This document shows, one piece after another, positions 22,201-33,148 of a DNA stretch of 64,000 nucleotides (position 1 is the first letter of the stretch; each line of letters starts with the position of its first letter). The stretch lies in the NCBI GenBank assembly GCA_024291935.2, contig CM044306.1, forward strand, positions 18,795,001-18,859,000, in the 5' to 3' direction. The notes under the pieces were generated by a model, which worked only from the letters and a program-made list of their open reading frames with translations, was not told where the DNA came from and did not search any database. The position numbers and the translations under genes are program-made. Source of the DNA: Okapia johnstoni (Eukaryota > Chordata > Mammalia > Artiodactyla > Giraffidae).

Positions 22201-25200
22201 GGCAGCGAGATGACATTCGTGAGTCAGGGGAGCCCGTGTAATGTGATGTGGAGAGGTGGGGACTCTGACATCCTGGAGACAACATGTCCCCACTGGAGTG
22301 GCAACCCCGTCTTGGCTCTAGCCAAGTTTTCTTCACATGGAATGTGGTTTCAGTATTCTATATCTTCCCGTTTCTAAGGGAAATCAGAAACCTGGATTTT
22401 TTTATTTGAAAAAGATGGCTTGACTTTAAAGAAATATGACAAATAAAATGCATTCTTGAATTGGATTCAGTCCTTAACCTATCTTCTTTTTACTTCTGCT
22501 TTAAATCTTGATCTAATTGTACATATTATTTGAAAACCTAGTAATTGGCAAGGCTATTCAATACGTAGCTTTAAATAAGTAAATTTATTTATTTTTAAAA
22601 GCTTCATAAATACAATTTAAAAATATATTCAAGCAGGGGAGTTTATCAGCAGGGAAATGGAGAACTAGTGAAAATTTCTGAAAGGGGGAGTGAGGTGATG
22701 GATACAGTGTTTAAAACAGCTCAATTTGCCCATCAAAAAATGGGCAGAAGACCTATATAGACATTTCTCTGAAGAAGACATACAGATGGCCAAGAGGCAC
22801 ATGAAGAAAATGGTCAACATCACTAATTATTAGAAAAATGCAAATCAAAATTACAATGACCTCAGACCAGGTCAGAATGGCCATCATGAAAAAGTCTATG
22901 AATAATACATGCTGGAGAGGGTTTGGAGAAAAGAGAACCCTCCTGCACTGTTGGTGGGAATGTAAATTGGTGCAACCAGTTGGAAAACAGTATGGAGGTT
23001 CTTTGAAAAACTAAAAATAGGGGCTTCCCTGGTGGTCCAGTGGCAGGGGATGTGGGGTTGATACCTGGTTGAGGAACTAAGCCCGCGTGCCGCAACTACT
23101 GAGCCCTTTCACCACAACTGGAGTCCATGTGCCTCAATGAAAGATCCTCATGATGCAAGGAAGACCCCACATGCTGCAACTAAGACCTGACGCTGCCAAA
23201 AAATAAACAACTAAAAATAGAGTTACCCATATCATCCAGCAATGTTGATCCTGGACATACATCCAGAAAAGATGAAAACTCGAATTTGCAGAGTTCTCAC
23301 TGACACATGCAACCTAATGTTCATAGGAGCACTATTTACAATAACCAGGACATGGAAGCGAGTTAAGTGTCCACCAATAGATGAGTGGATAAAGATGTTT
23401 TATACACACAATGGAGTATTACCACGTCATAAAAAGAATGAAATAACGTCATTTTGCAGCGACATGGATGGACCTAGAGATTATCACACTAAATGGCGTA
23501 AATCAGATGAGAACGACAAATATCATATACTATCACTTATATGTGGAATCTGAAAAAAAAGATACAAATGAATTTTTGACAAAGTGAAGACAGACATGAA
23601 GAACAAACTTACAGTTACCAAAGGAGAAAAGGGGTGAGGGAGAGATAAATTAGGAGTTTGGGATTAGCAGATGCACATTACTATGTAGAAAATAGATAAA
23701 CAACAAGGACCTCTTATATCACACGGGGAACTATATTCAATATCTTATAATAACCTATAGTAGAGAAGACTCCGAAAAAGAATATGGATATATGTATAAG
23801 TGAATTACTTTGTTATATACCTGAAGCTAATACAACATTGTAAATCAACTACACTAAAAATAAAAAAAAACAGTTCTATCTGACGGTGATGGCAGGATGA
23901 ACTGGAGCAGCAGGAACTGTGGAACAAGGAAACAAACCCAGACTCTGCAGCTCCAATTCTCACAGATGTGACAGGGGCTGACCTGAGCCTCTGGCGGTGG
24001 GCACAAGGAACACGTGCGGGGGAGTATGTCCCTTAAGGAAAAGCCCCCAGACTCTGGATGTTGTATTAAGGAGACAGAGGGGACAGACTGGAGAGACAGT
24101 GCTGAGGTTGCAGACCTGGGTGTTCAAGGGTTTGGTATAATGTCACTGACCCAACAGGCAAGGGAAGAGAGCCAGTAGTTATTGGGGACCTGCTAAATGC
24201 CAGGCACAGTTGGAATACATCCCATTTAAGTATCATGAAACTGCTTCCTATCTCCAATTCCCAGCTGAAACTTCAGACTTTTCAAGGACAACACAGGCTG
24301 ATTATAGTCATTTACTTGAATTCAGGACTTCCCTGATAGCTCAGTTGGTAAAGAATCCTCCTGCAATGCAGGAGACCCCGGTTCAATTCCTGGGCTGGGA
24401 AGATTTCCTGGAGAAGGGAAAAGCTACCCACTCCAGGATTCTGGCCTGGAGAATTCCATGGGGTCCATGGGGTCACAAGGAGTTGGACATGACTGAGCAG
24501 CTGGCACTTGAATTCAGCTATACATGCTATTTATTTCCTTAATATTAACTTGGTCCCTAAGTGGAAGCCAATATCCGCCAGGTGCTCAACTGAAAAAAAA
24601 ATTGCTATCCATTTTACATTGAGCTCACTGAGACTGTAAATTCTGGATACTTAGGAGTGAGTTAACAATTTGAGGTTCATTTGACTACATGCAAGTATTC
24701 TTCAGAATGCTGAAACTGAAGCTTCAATATTTTGGTCCCTTGATGCAAACAGCCAACTCATTAGAAAAGACCCTGATGCTGGGAGGGATTGAAGGAGAGA
24801 AGGAGAAGAGGGAGGCAGAGGATGAGACTGTTGGATAGTATCACCTATTCAGTGATGTAAACTTGGGCAAACTCCCGGAGACAGTGTTGAACCTGGAGGC
24901 CTGGCATGCTGCAGTCCATAGGGTCGCAGAATCAGACATGACTTAGGTACTGAACAATAACAACAACAAATGCATTCTCCTCCTTATTTGTGAAGTTTAG
25001 AACCTGACCACCCCTATGATAAAATCTCATGCTATCTGTGTTCATCATAGAAGTATTGGCAGGCAGTGTAACATGACAATTAAGAACATAAATTCTGGGG
25101 TCAAACCTCTAGGACTTACATCCAGCTGTTCCTACTACTGCAAGACAATGGGCAAGTTGTTTAATTCTCTGTGCCTTGGTTTCATCTATAAAATGGGAAT

Positions 25201-26858
25201 ACCAATTTCTACCTATGTATAATTTTACTTGTAAAGGTAGTTTCTGGCATCTGATGAGTGCTATGTTAAATGTTTTGTATTTAATAATCCCCATTTGATA
25301 GTTGAGGAACCTGAGATCCGTTAAGGTTAAATAATACTGGGAGTTTCCTGGTGGTCTAATGGTTACGATTCTGGGCTTTCACTGCCATGGTCTGGGTTCA
25401 ATCCCTGGTCAGGGGACTGAGATCCTCTAAGCCAGTGGTCCTCAACCTTTTTGGCACCAGGAACCAGTTTCACAGAAGACAATTTTTCTGTGGACTGGTG
25501 AGGGGGATGGTTTGGGGAAAATTCAAACGCATTACATTTATTGTGCACTTTATTTCTATTGGGGCTTCCCTGGTGGCTCAGACGGTAAAGAATCTGCCTG
25601 CAATGAAGGAGACCTGGGTTCGATCCCTGGGTTGGGAAGATCCTCCTGAAGGTGAGCATGGCAACCCACTCCAGTATTCTTGCCTGGAGAATCCCATGGA
25701 CAGAGGAGCCTGAGGGGCTACAGTCCATGTGGTTGCAAACAGTCAGACACGACTGAGTGACTAACACTATTTCTATTATTATTACATCGGCTCCACCTCA
25801 TATCATCAAGCATTAGATCCTGGAGGTTGAGGACCCCTGATATAGATTGTCTGCTCTGCACCATGCAGTCCTATATTATAGACTCTGGAGACAAATGAAA
25901 AAAAAAAAATGGAAAAAGAAAAAGACAATAAAAAAAAAAAGGAAAATATGTTCCCCCTTCATCTGGTTATGTCCTAGTACAAGCCATGCAGTGGGACCAA
26001 AATTAACAAAAAAGACCCCTAGTGGGCAAAAGTGAGTCAAACACAAGGCTATTGAAGACACATGGTCCAGGAACAGGATTCGGTGGATAGGACTCTGGGT
26101 TAGAACAGTATGTGCTAATAATGATAGAAGCCAAGAAGGTGGAAGAACTCATCCAGAGACAGAATGAGTGATCTTTGGGATTTCCCTGGCGATCCATTGG
26201 TTAAGAATCCATGCTTCCACTGGAGAGGGTGGGGGTTCGATCCCCGGTCAGAGAACTAAGATTCTGTATACTATGCAGCACAGCAGGAAAAAAAAAAAAA
26301 TCTTCAAAGATACCTAGTTAGTTTTCAGGAAAGATAAAGGAATGCAGAGGATTCTCAGGTGGCCCTAAGGGTAAAGAAACCACCTGCCAATACAGGAGAC
26401 ACAGGAGATGCAGGTTTGATCCCTAGGTCAGGAAGATCCCCTGGAGGAGGAAATGGCAACCCACTTCAGTATTCTTGCCTGGAGAATCCCATGGACAGAG
26501 GATCCTGGTGGGCTGCAGTCCATAGAGTTGTAAAGAGTCAGACAACGACTGAAGCAACTTAGCATAATGCATGCAGAGGAATGCTGAGAGGAAAAAGAGG
26601 GCATAGTCAGGACAGGGCCAGGGCCAGAATTAGGTAGTGTCAGAAACACGAAGAAGAAAAATAAAACAGGCAAAAGAAAAAGAGGGCTACAGGGAAGTCC
26701 CCTCCCTCATTTGCTTCCATATTTACTCATACAACTATCAACTATGAGGCATCTACTTTGTTCCGGACCCTACTCTAGGCTCTGGGGATACAGTAATGAA
26801 CCAAACAGAAAACTTCACTGTGGAGCTTTTACATTCTAGGGGATGAGCCATATGTGTG

Positions 26859-26889
<31 letters not shown>

Positions 26890-29800
26890 ATGTGTGGTCA
26901 GTTCTGTCTGACTCTTTGCGACCCCATGCACTGTAGCCCGCCAGGCTCCTCTGTCCATGGGATTTTCCAGGCAAGAATATTGGAAAGTGAAAGTGTTAGC
27001 TGCTCAGTCGTGTCTGACTCTTTGCAACCCCATGGACTGTAGCCTGCCAGGCTCTCTGTCCATGGGATTCTCCACGCAAGAATACTGGAGTGGGTTGCCA
27101 TTTCCTTCTCTAGGGGATCTTCCCGACCCAGGGATCAAACCCAGGTCTCCTGCATTGCAGACAGATTCTTCACCATCTGAGCCACCAGTCATTTCCTTCT
27201 CCAGGAGATATTCCCAACCCAGGGATCAAACCTGAATCTCCTGCATTGGCAGGCAGATTCTTCACCACTGATATAGGCCATGAGTATAAACATGAGAATT
27301 ATCCATGCACAGATATTTAAAGTCACAAACTAAATGAGATCAACAAGAAGGGGTCCAAGTGCTGATTTCCGGGGCATCCAACTCTTAGAGATCGAGGAAC
27401 AAGGAAGAACCAGCCGAGGAGAATGCAGAAAAGGCTAGTGAAACCGGAGGGAGAGCAGGCATGAAGAACAACATATTTAAGGAGGAAGAGCCTGGGCTGG
27501 GCACAGTACTGCTAACAGGCCTTCTGCCAGGAAGCATGGTAATGATTTTGAGATTGAGCAAACCCCCCCAAAAACAGTCCTGCTTATCATAACGAAATGG
27601 TCAGCACACGTACAAGGATGATTATTATAACCTTGTTTACAACAGAAAAAAAGAAGTTTACTTGGCCAACAAGAGAGAAACAATTCAATATAAAATATTA
27701 GGTGCTATGTGCTTAGTCTGTCTGGCTCTTTGTGATCCCATGGCCTGTAGCCTGCCAGGCTCCTCTGTCCATGGGATTTTTCAGGCAAAAACACTGGAGT
27801 GGGTTGCCATTTCCTCCTCCAAGGGATCTTCCTGACCTAGAGATTGAACTGGCATCTCCTACATCTTCTGCATTGGCAAGTGGATTCTTTACCACTGAGC
27901 CACCTGGAAAGCCCATATAAAATATTATGTAGCAATTAAAACACATAGTAATGAGGAACATTTAACATGGATAAATGCTCACAATAAACCAAAAAAGCAA
28001 AATATAAAATTGCCTATAAATATTCTTCCTAGTCTGTTGATTTTAAATGTTTTAATTCATGAAGGTATTTATTAAAGTATGGAAAGGCAAAAAAATTCTG
28101 GGAAGATAGACATCACAATGTCATTAATAGAGGTTGTCTCTCAGCAACGAATTTAGGGTGATTTTTTTTGAGGGGGGACTCTAATTCTAGGTTTATTCAA
28201 CACAATTCTTTTACTCTACTCAACAAACACAACATTGTCTAAAATGCTACAAAGTTACAAAACTCAAAACAGAAAATTTATAGTACTGACTGTACAATAA
28301 AAGCCAGAAAAGCCATGTACACATTGCCAAGGTGACCCGCAGGACCACCATGAATACCAACACAGTGGGGGTTCTGTGGTGACCTGGCACACCTGGCTCT
28401 CAACTTACCAGTTTCAGAAAGAGAGGGAGACGTGGGTGTGTGTGTGCATGCACACATCTAAATATAACCATTTTGGGTAGATAACTGGGGGTATCTTACC
28501 CTAGAGGTCAGAAGAGGACTTAGGCAGGGGAGCAGGGCCAGGCTAACAGGGATCACTGTTGTGTAAAAGCATGTCCTTTCCTGCGGGACTCCACAGCCCT
28601 CCAAGTCATCTGTAGAATGGGAAAACGTGCTCCCAGGCTGGAGTTGACCCATCACTAGGAGCCCTCTGTTCATCTCTTCTGGCTTTGCCACCAAACTGAC
28701 TCTCAGGAACTAGAAACGTGGAAGCTTTCTAGCTAGAAAACAGGAGGGCATCTTTACAAGCAAGACGCCAACCAAACCAAACCAAACCCACAACACTCTG
28801 CAGCCGGAACTCTGCTGCCCCGGGAACATCTCAACTGCTCCCTTCACCTTCCAAGTCTGCCCCTGAGGAGGGATTTCCTTCCTATCAATCCTCCTTCGGT
28901 TAGAAAAGTGACAGAAGTGAGTTGGATGGGGTAGAGCTTCAGTGGCCCTGATTATCGGGAGGAGTCGGAACTGGAGAGGCTCCTGTGGTGGCGGCAGTCC
29001 CGGGAGAACAGGATCGCAGGAGCACCATCTGTCAAGGGTAACATGACTATCTCCTCAACCTTGGACCTGTGCTATATGGGAGGCAGTGGCAGCATTCTTT
29101 GGGGGCAAGGGAGGGGGGGATCGCCTGGGTGGTGGCCAAGGCCAAGGGGCCAGCAAAGCAGTAGCCGCGATGTCCTGGTCATCGATGTATTCTCTGTCCA
29201 TAAGCTTCAGCACCTTCTCAGCCTCATGTGGATTTTCAAACTCATGCATAGGCATAGTGGATGCTTTCTACAGGCGTATGTCAATCATTTTATTTTCCCA
29301 GAGGTGGAGAATATCTTCATGATGTGATCCTTGATCACATTCCAGGTGAGCCTCCCCATGCGTTCTTTGGTGGGTTTAGGGGAAGGGTTCTTTTCCTTTC
29401 CTTTTCATCTCTTTCGGCTGGTTTACACTTGGAGCGTGAACGCCACCTGTTGTCACGTCTGTGCCAAGAAGGACTCGGAGAGCCAGAGGAGCTGCTGGAG
29501 CTGGAGCTGGGGAACATGCTGGAACTTCCTGAGCAGCTTGATGCTGAAGATGAGCTAGAGTCGCTGATGGAGCCTGTGCTGGTGCTGGAGCCCAGACTGG
29601 AGGCAGAACTGGACCGAGACCTGAAGCTGCTGCTACCACTGGAAGTGCTGTGCCTCTTTTGACTTTTATCTCTGCAGGGACATCACTTTGCCAACAAAGG
29701 TCCATATAGTCAAAGCTATGGTTTTTCCAGTAGTCATGTATGGATGTGAGAGTTGGACCATAAAGAAAGCTGAGCGCCAAAGAACTGATGCTTTCAAATT

Positions 29801-32433
29801 GTGGTGTTGAAGAAGACTCTTGTGAGTCCCTTGGACAGCAAGGAGATCAAACCAATGAATCCTAAAGGAAATCAATCCTGAATATTCACTGGAAGGACTG
29901 ATGCTAAAGCTGAAGCTCCAATACTTTGGCCATCTGATGTGAAGAGCTGACACATTGGAAAAGACCCTGATGCTGGGAAAGATTGAAGGCAGGAGGAGAA
30001 ATGGGTGACAGAGGATGAGATGGTTGGATGGCATCACTGACTCAATAGACATGAGTTTGAGCAAACTCCGGGAGACAGTGAAGGACAGGGAAGATTGGCG
30101 TGCTGTGGTCCAGGGTCTATGAGGTCTCAAAGAGTCAGACACTACTCAGTGACTAAACAACAAATGATCCTTCTTGCTTGACTCCTTGGGGGCCCTTTTA
30201 CCTTTAGAGAGATACTTGGCCTTTTCATCAGAGCGAACTTTGCATTTAGTAAAGGGCGCCCTAGTCCTGGATTTCATATTATTTATCTTTGACTCCTAGT
30301 CAGCTCTTCTTACTACACAGAGGATAAGATGGTTGGATGGCATCATCGACTCGATGGACATGAGTTTGAGCAAGCTCCAGGAGTTGGTGATGGAAAGGGA
30401 AGACTGGCATGCTGCAGTCCATGGGGCCGCAAAGAGTCAGATACGACTGAGCGACTGAATTGACTGACTGAAGCTCTTTTTTTCCTGTCCTGATGAAACC
30501 ACTCCCCCTTTCTGAGGTGTTCAAAGCAGCAATGGCGGTTTCACTTATCTGAACTTTCACTTCTAACTTGAATCTGAGAAAGGATCCCTAATTGACTGCA
30601 ATTTGTGCCAAAGTGCATCATCTTCCCACCACTGTGGCTTCCTCTTGCTCTCAGGGTGATTTTTCAAAATTACAGTTTCCTGAAACCACCTTCCTTATTT
30701 CCTGTTTAAAAGGAAAGTCCCTCTAAGAGAGCAGTTTTAGGACTTCCTTGGTGGTCCAGTAGTTAAGAATTTGCCTGCCTGGGATGAATTGAGAGAGTAG
30801 AATTGAAACATATACATTACCATATGTAAAATTTGATAGCCAGTGAAAATTTGCTGTATGACATGGGGAGCTCAAATCCAGTGCTCTATGACAACCTAGA
30901 GGGGTGGCTTGGTGTGGCAGATGGGAGGGAAGTTCAAGAGGAAGAGGACATACATATACTTATGGCTGATTCATATTGATATATGGTAGAAACCAATACA
31001 ATATTGTAAAGCAATTATACTCCAATTAAAAATAAATACATTAAAAAAAAAAAAGAATCCACTTGCCAGTGTAGGGGACTCAGGTTCGATCCTTGATCTG
31101 GAAAGATCCCACATACCTCGGAGCAACTAAGCCACAACTAATTGGCCTGTGCTCTAGAGCCCAGAAGCCACAACTACTGAGTCCATACACCTAGAGCCGG
31201 TGTTCTGCAACAAGAGAAGCCACTGCAATGAGAAGCCGGCATTCCGCAACTAGGAGTAGCCTCCGACTCACCGCAACTAGAGAGAGTCTACTTGGAACAA
31301 CAAAGACCCACCACAGTCAAAAATGAATAAAATAATTTTAAAAAGAGAGAAAGCAGTTTTAACAGAATGGTAGGAGTGAGGTGGGGGTGAATCAAGATCG
31401 TCCTGGAGAACAGGGGTTCTGAAAAGGTTGGTATTGTTAACAATAATGAGCAGGTATTGAGCACTTAGTATGTGCCAAGCAGAGTGCTCAGTGTTCACTG
31501 TGTATTTTAGGGATTATTTAGTTTAATTCTTGCAGGTAGGTATTCTTCTGTGGAAGTGTTACTGTTATTCCCACAATACAGATAAGGGAATAGGACTTAG
31601 ATTATAAGCATTAGAGAGGCTAGTAACTTGCCCGGGGCCACACAGTTGGAGGAACCAGGTTCTGAAACCAGTCAGGCTGGCTCTAAAGTCTGTGGTCTTT
31701 CTTCCTGCACTTGAGAGGCGGGTAAAATGAAACGTTTCGTATTTGTAACAGATGGGGTAGAGAGGGAGAGGGAGAGAAAGGCTGAAGAATTTAGAAGAGA
31801 TTCATTCATTCAACAGGTGTCTACTGAGTGCCTACTGCATGCCAGGCACTGGTGATCAAAGTTGGACAGGCTGAAACAGAGGACTAGCCAGCAGAGGGCT
31901 TAGTCTACCGTGAGCAGGGGCATTCATGGGTTGGGAAAGGGGGGACCACAGCAGACGTTGGGGGGGGGGGGGCGGGGGGGGGGGGGAGCTTAGGTCTCAG
32001 AAAAGGAACACTTCTTCCCCTCATCCTGAAGAGAGTCCTAGGTTAAGTTGAAATGGAAATGTAAGGAGGGGAGGAATTTGTTGAGGAAGATCTCAGGAGA
32101 TAAAGGTGTGAGCAATTCCTAAATTTTTAGGGGTCACAGAACCCTTTTGAGTATATAATGAAAATGATGGATTCTTTTTCCAGAAAAATACACATCCACA
32201 CAAGGAATTCATGATCTCCTGAGGCGCGGTTTTTAGAACCGTCTCTGAGGCAGTTAGAGGACCAACACCCTAGAGATGTCATCCCAGCCAGTCTCCCCCA
32301 GGACCTTTTGCAGGTCTAAGAGATGGGCAGGAAGAGGCTTGCTTGCTAGACTCCGATAAACCAGTAGATTCCTGGCCCAAAAGGTCGCTCCTCTGATTCT
32401 CCCCACCCCCAAGACCCTCCTCCTCACCGACAT
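19269..32433 (-). CDS. IFI35: IFI35, interferon-induced 35 kDa protein (NID domains)
   Basis: Seven coding exons: 32433-32428 (Met-Ser only), 20851-20753, 20497-20350, 20279-20173, 20073-19887, 19791-19685 and 19460-19269. All have GT-AG borders and the phases close, giving 281 residues (human about 286). Exon 2 encodes a leucine-rich coiled coil ([20 protein letters not shown]). Two Nmi/IFP35 (NID) domains follow, with LVFRGH and [21 protein letters not shown] as anchors. IFI35 pairs with NMI, is interferon-induced, and modulates RIG-I and NF-kB signalling (family knowledge). Exon 1 is my reconstruction: ATGTCG followed by a GTGAGG donor, 11.6 kb upstream and under an ISRE-like site. Exons 2-7 are near certain; exon 1 is probable. 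The gene ends tail to tail with VAT1; no canonical AATAAA was found, only AGTAAA near 19127. Confidence 0.9.
21077..21262 (+). repeat. CHR-type SINE
   Basis: The GGGCTTTCCTGGTGAGTCTG head, a full tRNA-unrelated body (CCACATGCCGGAAGG, CCACAACTATTGAGCC) and an AGACCCAGCACAGTCC end are seen. It lies at the start of IFI35 intron 1. Confidence 0.85.
21482..21695 (+). repeat. MIR SINE
   Basis: TTAGGCACTTATTGTATATCAGGCACTGTGCTAAG, then CTTGCAACAACCTTATGA, GAGGAAACTGTAGTTCAGAGAG and CTTGCCCACAGTCA in MIR order. Confidence 0.85.
22707..23873 (+). mobile_element. 5'-truncated L1 with a nested CHR SINE
   Basis: A diverged L1 covering the end of ORF2 and the 3' UTR, closing with an A-rich tail after GTAAATCAACTACACTAAAAA. 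The reading frames are broken by stops, so it is a dead copy. A CHR SINE (23021-23208) is inserted in it and flanked by the 12-nt duplication AACTAAAAATAG at 23009-23020 and 23209-23220. Confidence 0.9.
23021..23208 (+). repeat. CHR-type SINE nested in L1
   Basis: It runs from GGGCTTCCCTGGTGGTCCAG to GACGCTGCCAAAAAATAAAC. The perfect 12-nt flanking repeat shows it inserted after the L1. Confidence 0.95.
24326..24505 (+). repeat. Bov-A2 SINE with target-site duplication
   Basis: The body runs from GACTTCCCTGATAGCTCAG through the paired A-units (CCCACTCCAGGATTCTGGCC) to GACATGACTGAGCAGC. It is flanked by ACTTGAATTCAG at 24314-24325 and 24506-24517. Confidence 0.95.
24700..24968 (+). mobile_element. 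BovB (RTE) LINE 3' fragment
   Basis: GAAAAGACCCTGATGCTGGGAGGGATTGAAGG and the GCATGCTGCAGTCCATAGGGTCGCAGA...GACATGACTTAGG end are the BovB 3' terminus, with a short CAA-type tail. Confidence 0.85.
25340..25430 (+). repeat. CHR-type SINE fragment
   Basis: GAGTTTCCTGGTGGTCTAATGGTTACGATTC and GGTTCAATCCCTGGTCAGGGGACTGAGATCC mark the 5' half of a CHR copy. Confidence 0.8.
25433..25839 (+). mobile_element. Non-autonomous hAT-like DNA transposon, split by a Bov-A2
   Basis: The element has 15-nt terminal inverted repeats, CAGTGGTCCTCAACC at the left and GGTTGAGGACCCCTG at the right, matching at 14 of 15. A Bov-A2 SINE sits inside at 25561-25767, duplicating TATTTCTATT (25551-25560 and 25768-25777). 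There is no transposase frame. The superfamily assignment is from recalled mammalian repeats and is less sure than the structure. Confidence 0.7.
25561..25767 (+). repeat. Bov-A2 SINE nested in the DNA transposon
   Basis: It runs from GGGGCTTCCCTGGTGGCTCA to CAGACACGACTGAGTGACTA, with a perfect 10-nt target-site duplication, so it is younger than its host element. Confidence 0.95.
26176..26301 (+). repeat. CHR-type SINE
   Basis: GGGATTTCCCTGGCGATCCATTGG head, GGTTCGATCCCCGGTCAGAG B-box region and a 13-A tail. Confidence 0.85.
26352..26570 (+). repeat. Bov-A2 SINE with target-site duplication
   Basis: Flanked by ATGCAGAGGA at 26342-26351 and 26571-26580. The body includes GGAAATGGCAACCCACTTCAG and the CGACTGAAGCAACTTAGCA end. 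Confidence 0.95.
26853..26897 (+). repeat. (TG)n microsatellite
   Basis: About 45 nt of TG dinucleotides with single interruptions (TTTG and TATG), next to a minus-strand Bov-A cluster whose (CA)n tail it probably is. Confidence 0.9.
26897..27275 (-). repeat. Compound Bov-A/Bov-tA cluster
   Basis: Two copies of the unit containing CTGACTCTTTGC-ACCCCATG-ACTGTAGCC follow each other, then a full CCATTTCCTTCTC...GGGATCAAACC block appears twice. At least two elements, or one internally duplicated element, lie in tandem on the minus strand. Confidence 0.85.
27701..27914 (-). repeat. Bov-A2 SINE with target-site duplication
   Basis: A minus-strand copy flanked by the 13-nt repeat ATATAAAATATTA at 27688-27700 and 27915-27927. 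Confidence 0.95.
29675..30165 (+). mobile_element. BovB LINE 3' fragment inside the RNPS1 pseudogene
   Basis: TTTGCCAACAAAGGTCCATA, GTCATGTATGGATGTGAGAG and ACCCTGATGCTGGGAAAGAT lead to the AGTGACTAAACAACAAATG end. The RNPS1 homology resumes on both sides. Confidence 0.9.
30309..30471 (+). mobile_element. Second BovB-type 3' end inside the RNPS1 pseudogene
   Basis: It runs from an AGGATAAGATGGTTGGATGG start to a GACTGAGCGACTGAATTGAC end, flanked by AGCTCTT at 30302-30308 and 30472-30478. Confidence 0.85.
30744..31350 (+). repeat. CHR SINE split by an L1 3' end
   Basis: The CHR head (GGACTTCCTTGGTGGTCCAG) ends at about 30770 and resumes at 31053 with AAGAATCCACTTGCCAGTG. Between them is an L1 3' UTR with a 12-A tail (about 30785-31052). 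AAGAAT appears at both junctions as the likely duplicated target. Confidence 0.85.
31436..31705 (+). repeat. MIR SINE
   Basis: Long MIR: ATTGAGCACTTAGTATGTGCC, CAATACAGATAAGGGAATAG and CTTGCCCGGGGCCACACAGTTGG in order. Confidence 0.85.
31960..31986 (+). repeat. Interrupted poly-G tract
   Basis: G13-C-G13. It has quadruplex potential and is prone to length error, like the tract at 4839. Confidence 0.9.
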
Positions 32434-32579
32434 AGTCTGGGATCCAGTTGGCAAGAGATGAACCTTCAGAGCTGCACACACATTGGCAGAGTCCCCAGTA
32501 ACTAAAATCTTGCTTGTGCTTTGAGGAGCTTTGGTCTCGCCCACCGGAGCCTGGAAGACACTTCTTTCTTATGCAGGCT

Positions 32580-32601
32580 GTTTACTTTCACTTTTGTTTC
32601 A
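32580..32601 (-). promoter_or_regulatory. IFI35: ISRE/IRF-type element at the IFI35 promoter
   Basis: On the minus strand the sequence reads GAAACAAAAGTGAAAGTAAAC: three IRF half-sites of the AAAnn/GAAAnn kind at six-base spacing. It lies about 150 nt upstream of the proposed IFI35 initiation codon at 32433, in promoter-proximal position and in the right orientation. IFI35 is a classic interferon-induced gene, so location and motif support each other. Binding of ISGF3 or IRF1 is inferred. Confidence 0.8.
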
Positions 32602-33148
32602 GTGAAGTCCCTGCCCCTCCCACACTCCACCCCTGGGTGGCTTCCTGGTCTTCAAAGTCGACTTCCCCCAGATATGAGGCCTCGGGGAAGTTACCCCACA
32701 AGCAAATACAAACTGAATGCTGGCCTATATCATCCATTCCTTCCAACCTAGAAATCCCAGTACAGGCCTATTCGTAGAATTTTGTCTGCTTTGTTAATGG
32801 CTTAGAATGTTACCCAGAACATGTAGATGTTGATAATTGCAACCATGATAGATAAAGGCCCCAAGTTTGCCAAACTGTGGTTAATACCCAGCATTTGAGA
32901 GCTGTTACATGTTCAATTCTGCTTTTCATGAATTAACCTTCAAAACAACCCCTCAAAGTTGTTTTTTTCCATTTTACAGATGAGATTCTCAACTTGTGAG
33001 ACACAGTATAGAAACGTGCCCAAAGTCCCATTGCTAGAAGTGATACAAATATCCAAGTACTTGAATTTTTGCCACCAAGGTTTATATTTTAGTTCCATCT
33101 GTGACTCTTGAGTAGGCAAGCTGTTAACACTTATTGGAGACATCTAGG

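Larger units (their letters stand above)
28167..30652 (-). pseudogene. RNPS1: RNPS1 processed pseudogene (in IFI35 intron 1)
   Basis: Intronless, minus strand, resembling RNPS1, the serine/arginine-rich RNA-binding protein of the exon junction complex. Readable pieces are the start region with multiple stops (30179-30310), the serine-rich tract and [13 protein letters not shown] (about 29380-29660), part of the RNA-recognition motif ([35 protein letters not shown], about 29110-29255) and a 3' UTR with AATAAA (28192-28197). A short A tail and a 12-nt target-site duplication AGGGTGATTTTT (28155-28166 and 30653-30664) prove retroposition. Two BovB ends broke it later (29675-30165 and 30309-30471). 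Frameshifts and stops exclude a protein. It lies in the same orientation as the host intron's transcript. Confidence 0.93.

Noticed and set aside
23242..23553. Plus-strand frame with an L1-ORF2-like translation
   Set aside because: It is a remnant of the L1 at 22707-23873, not a host gene; both truncated and interrupted.
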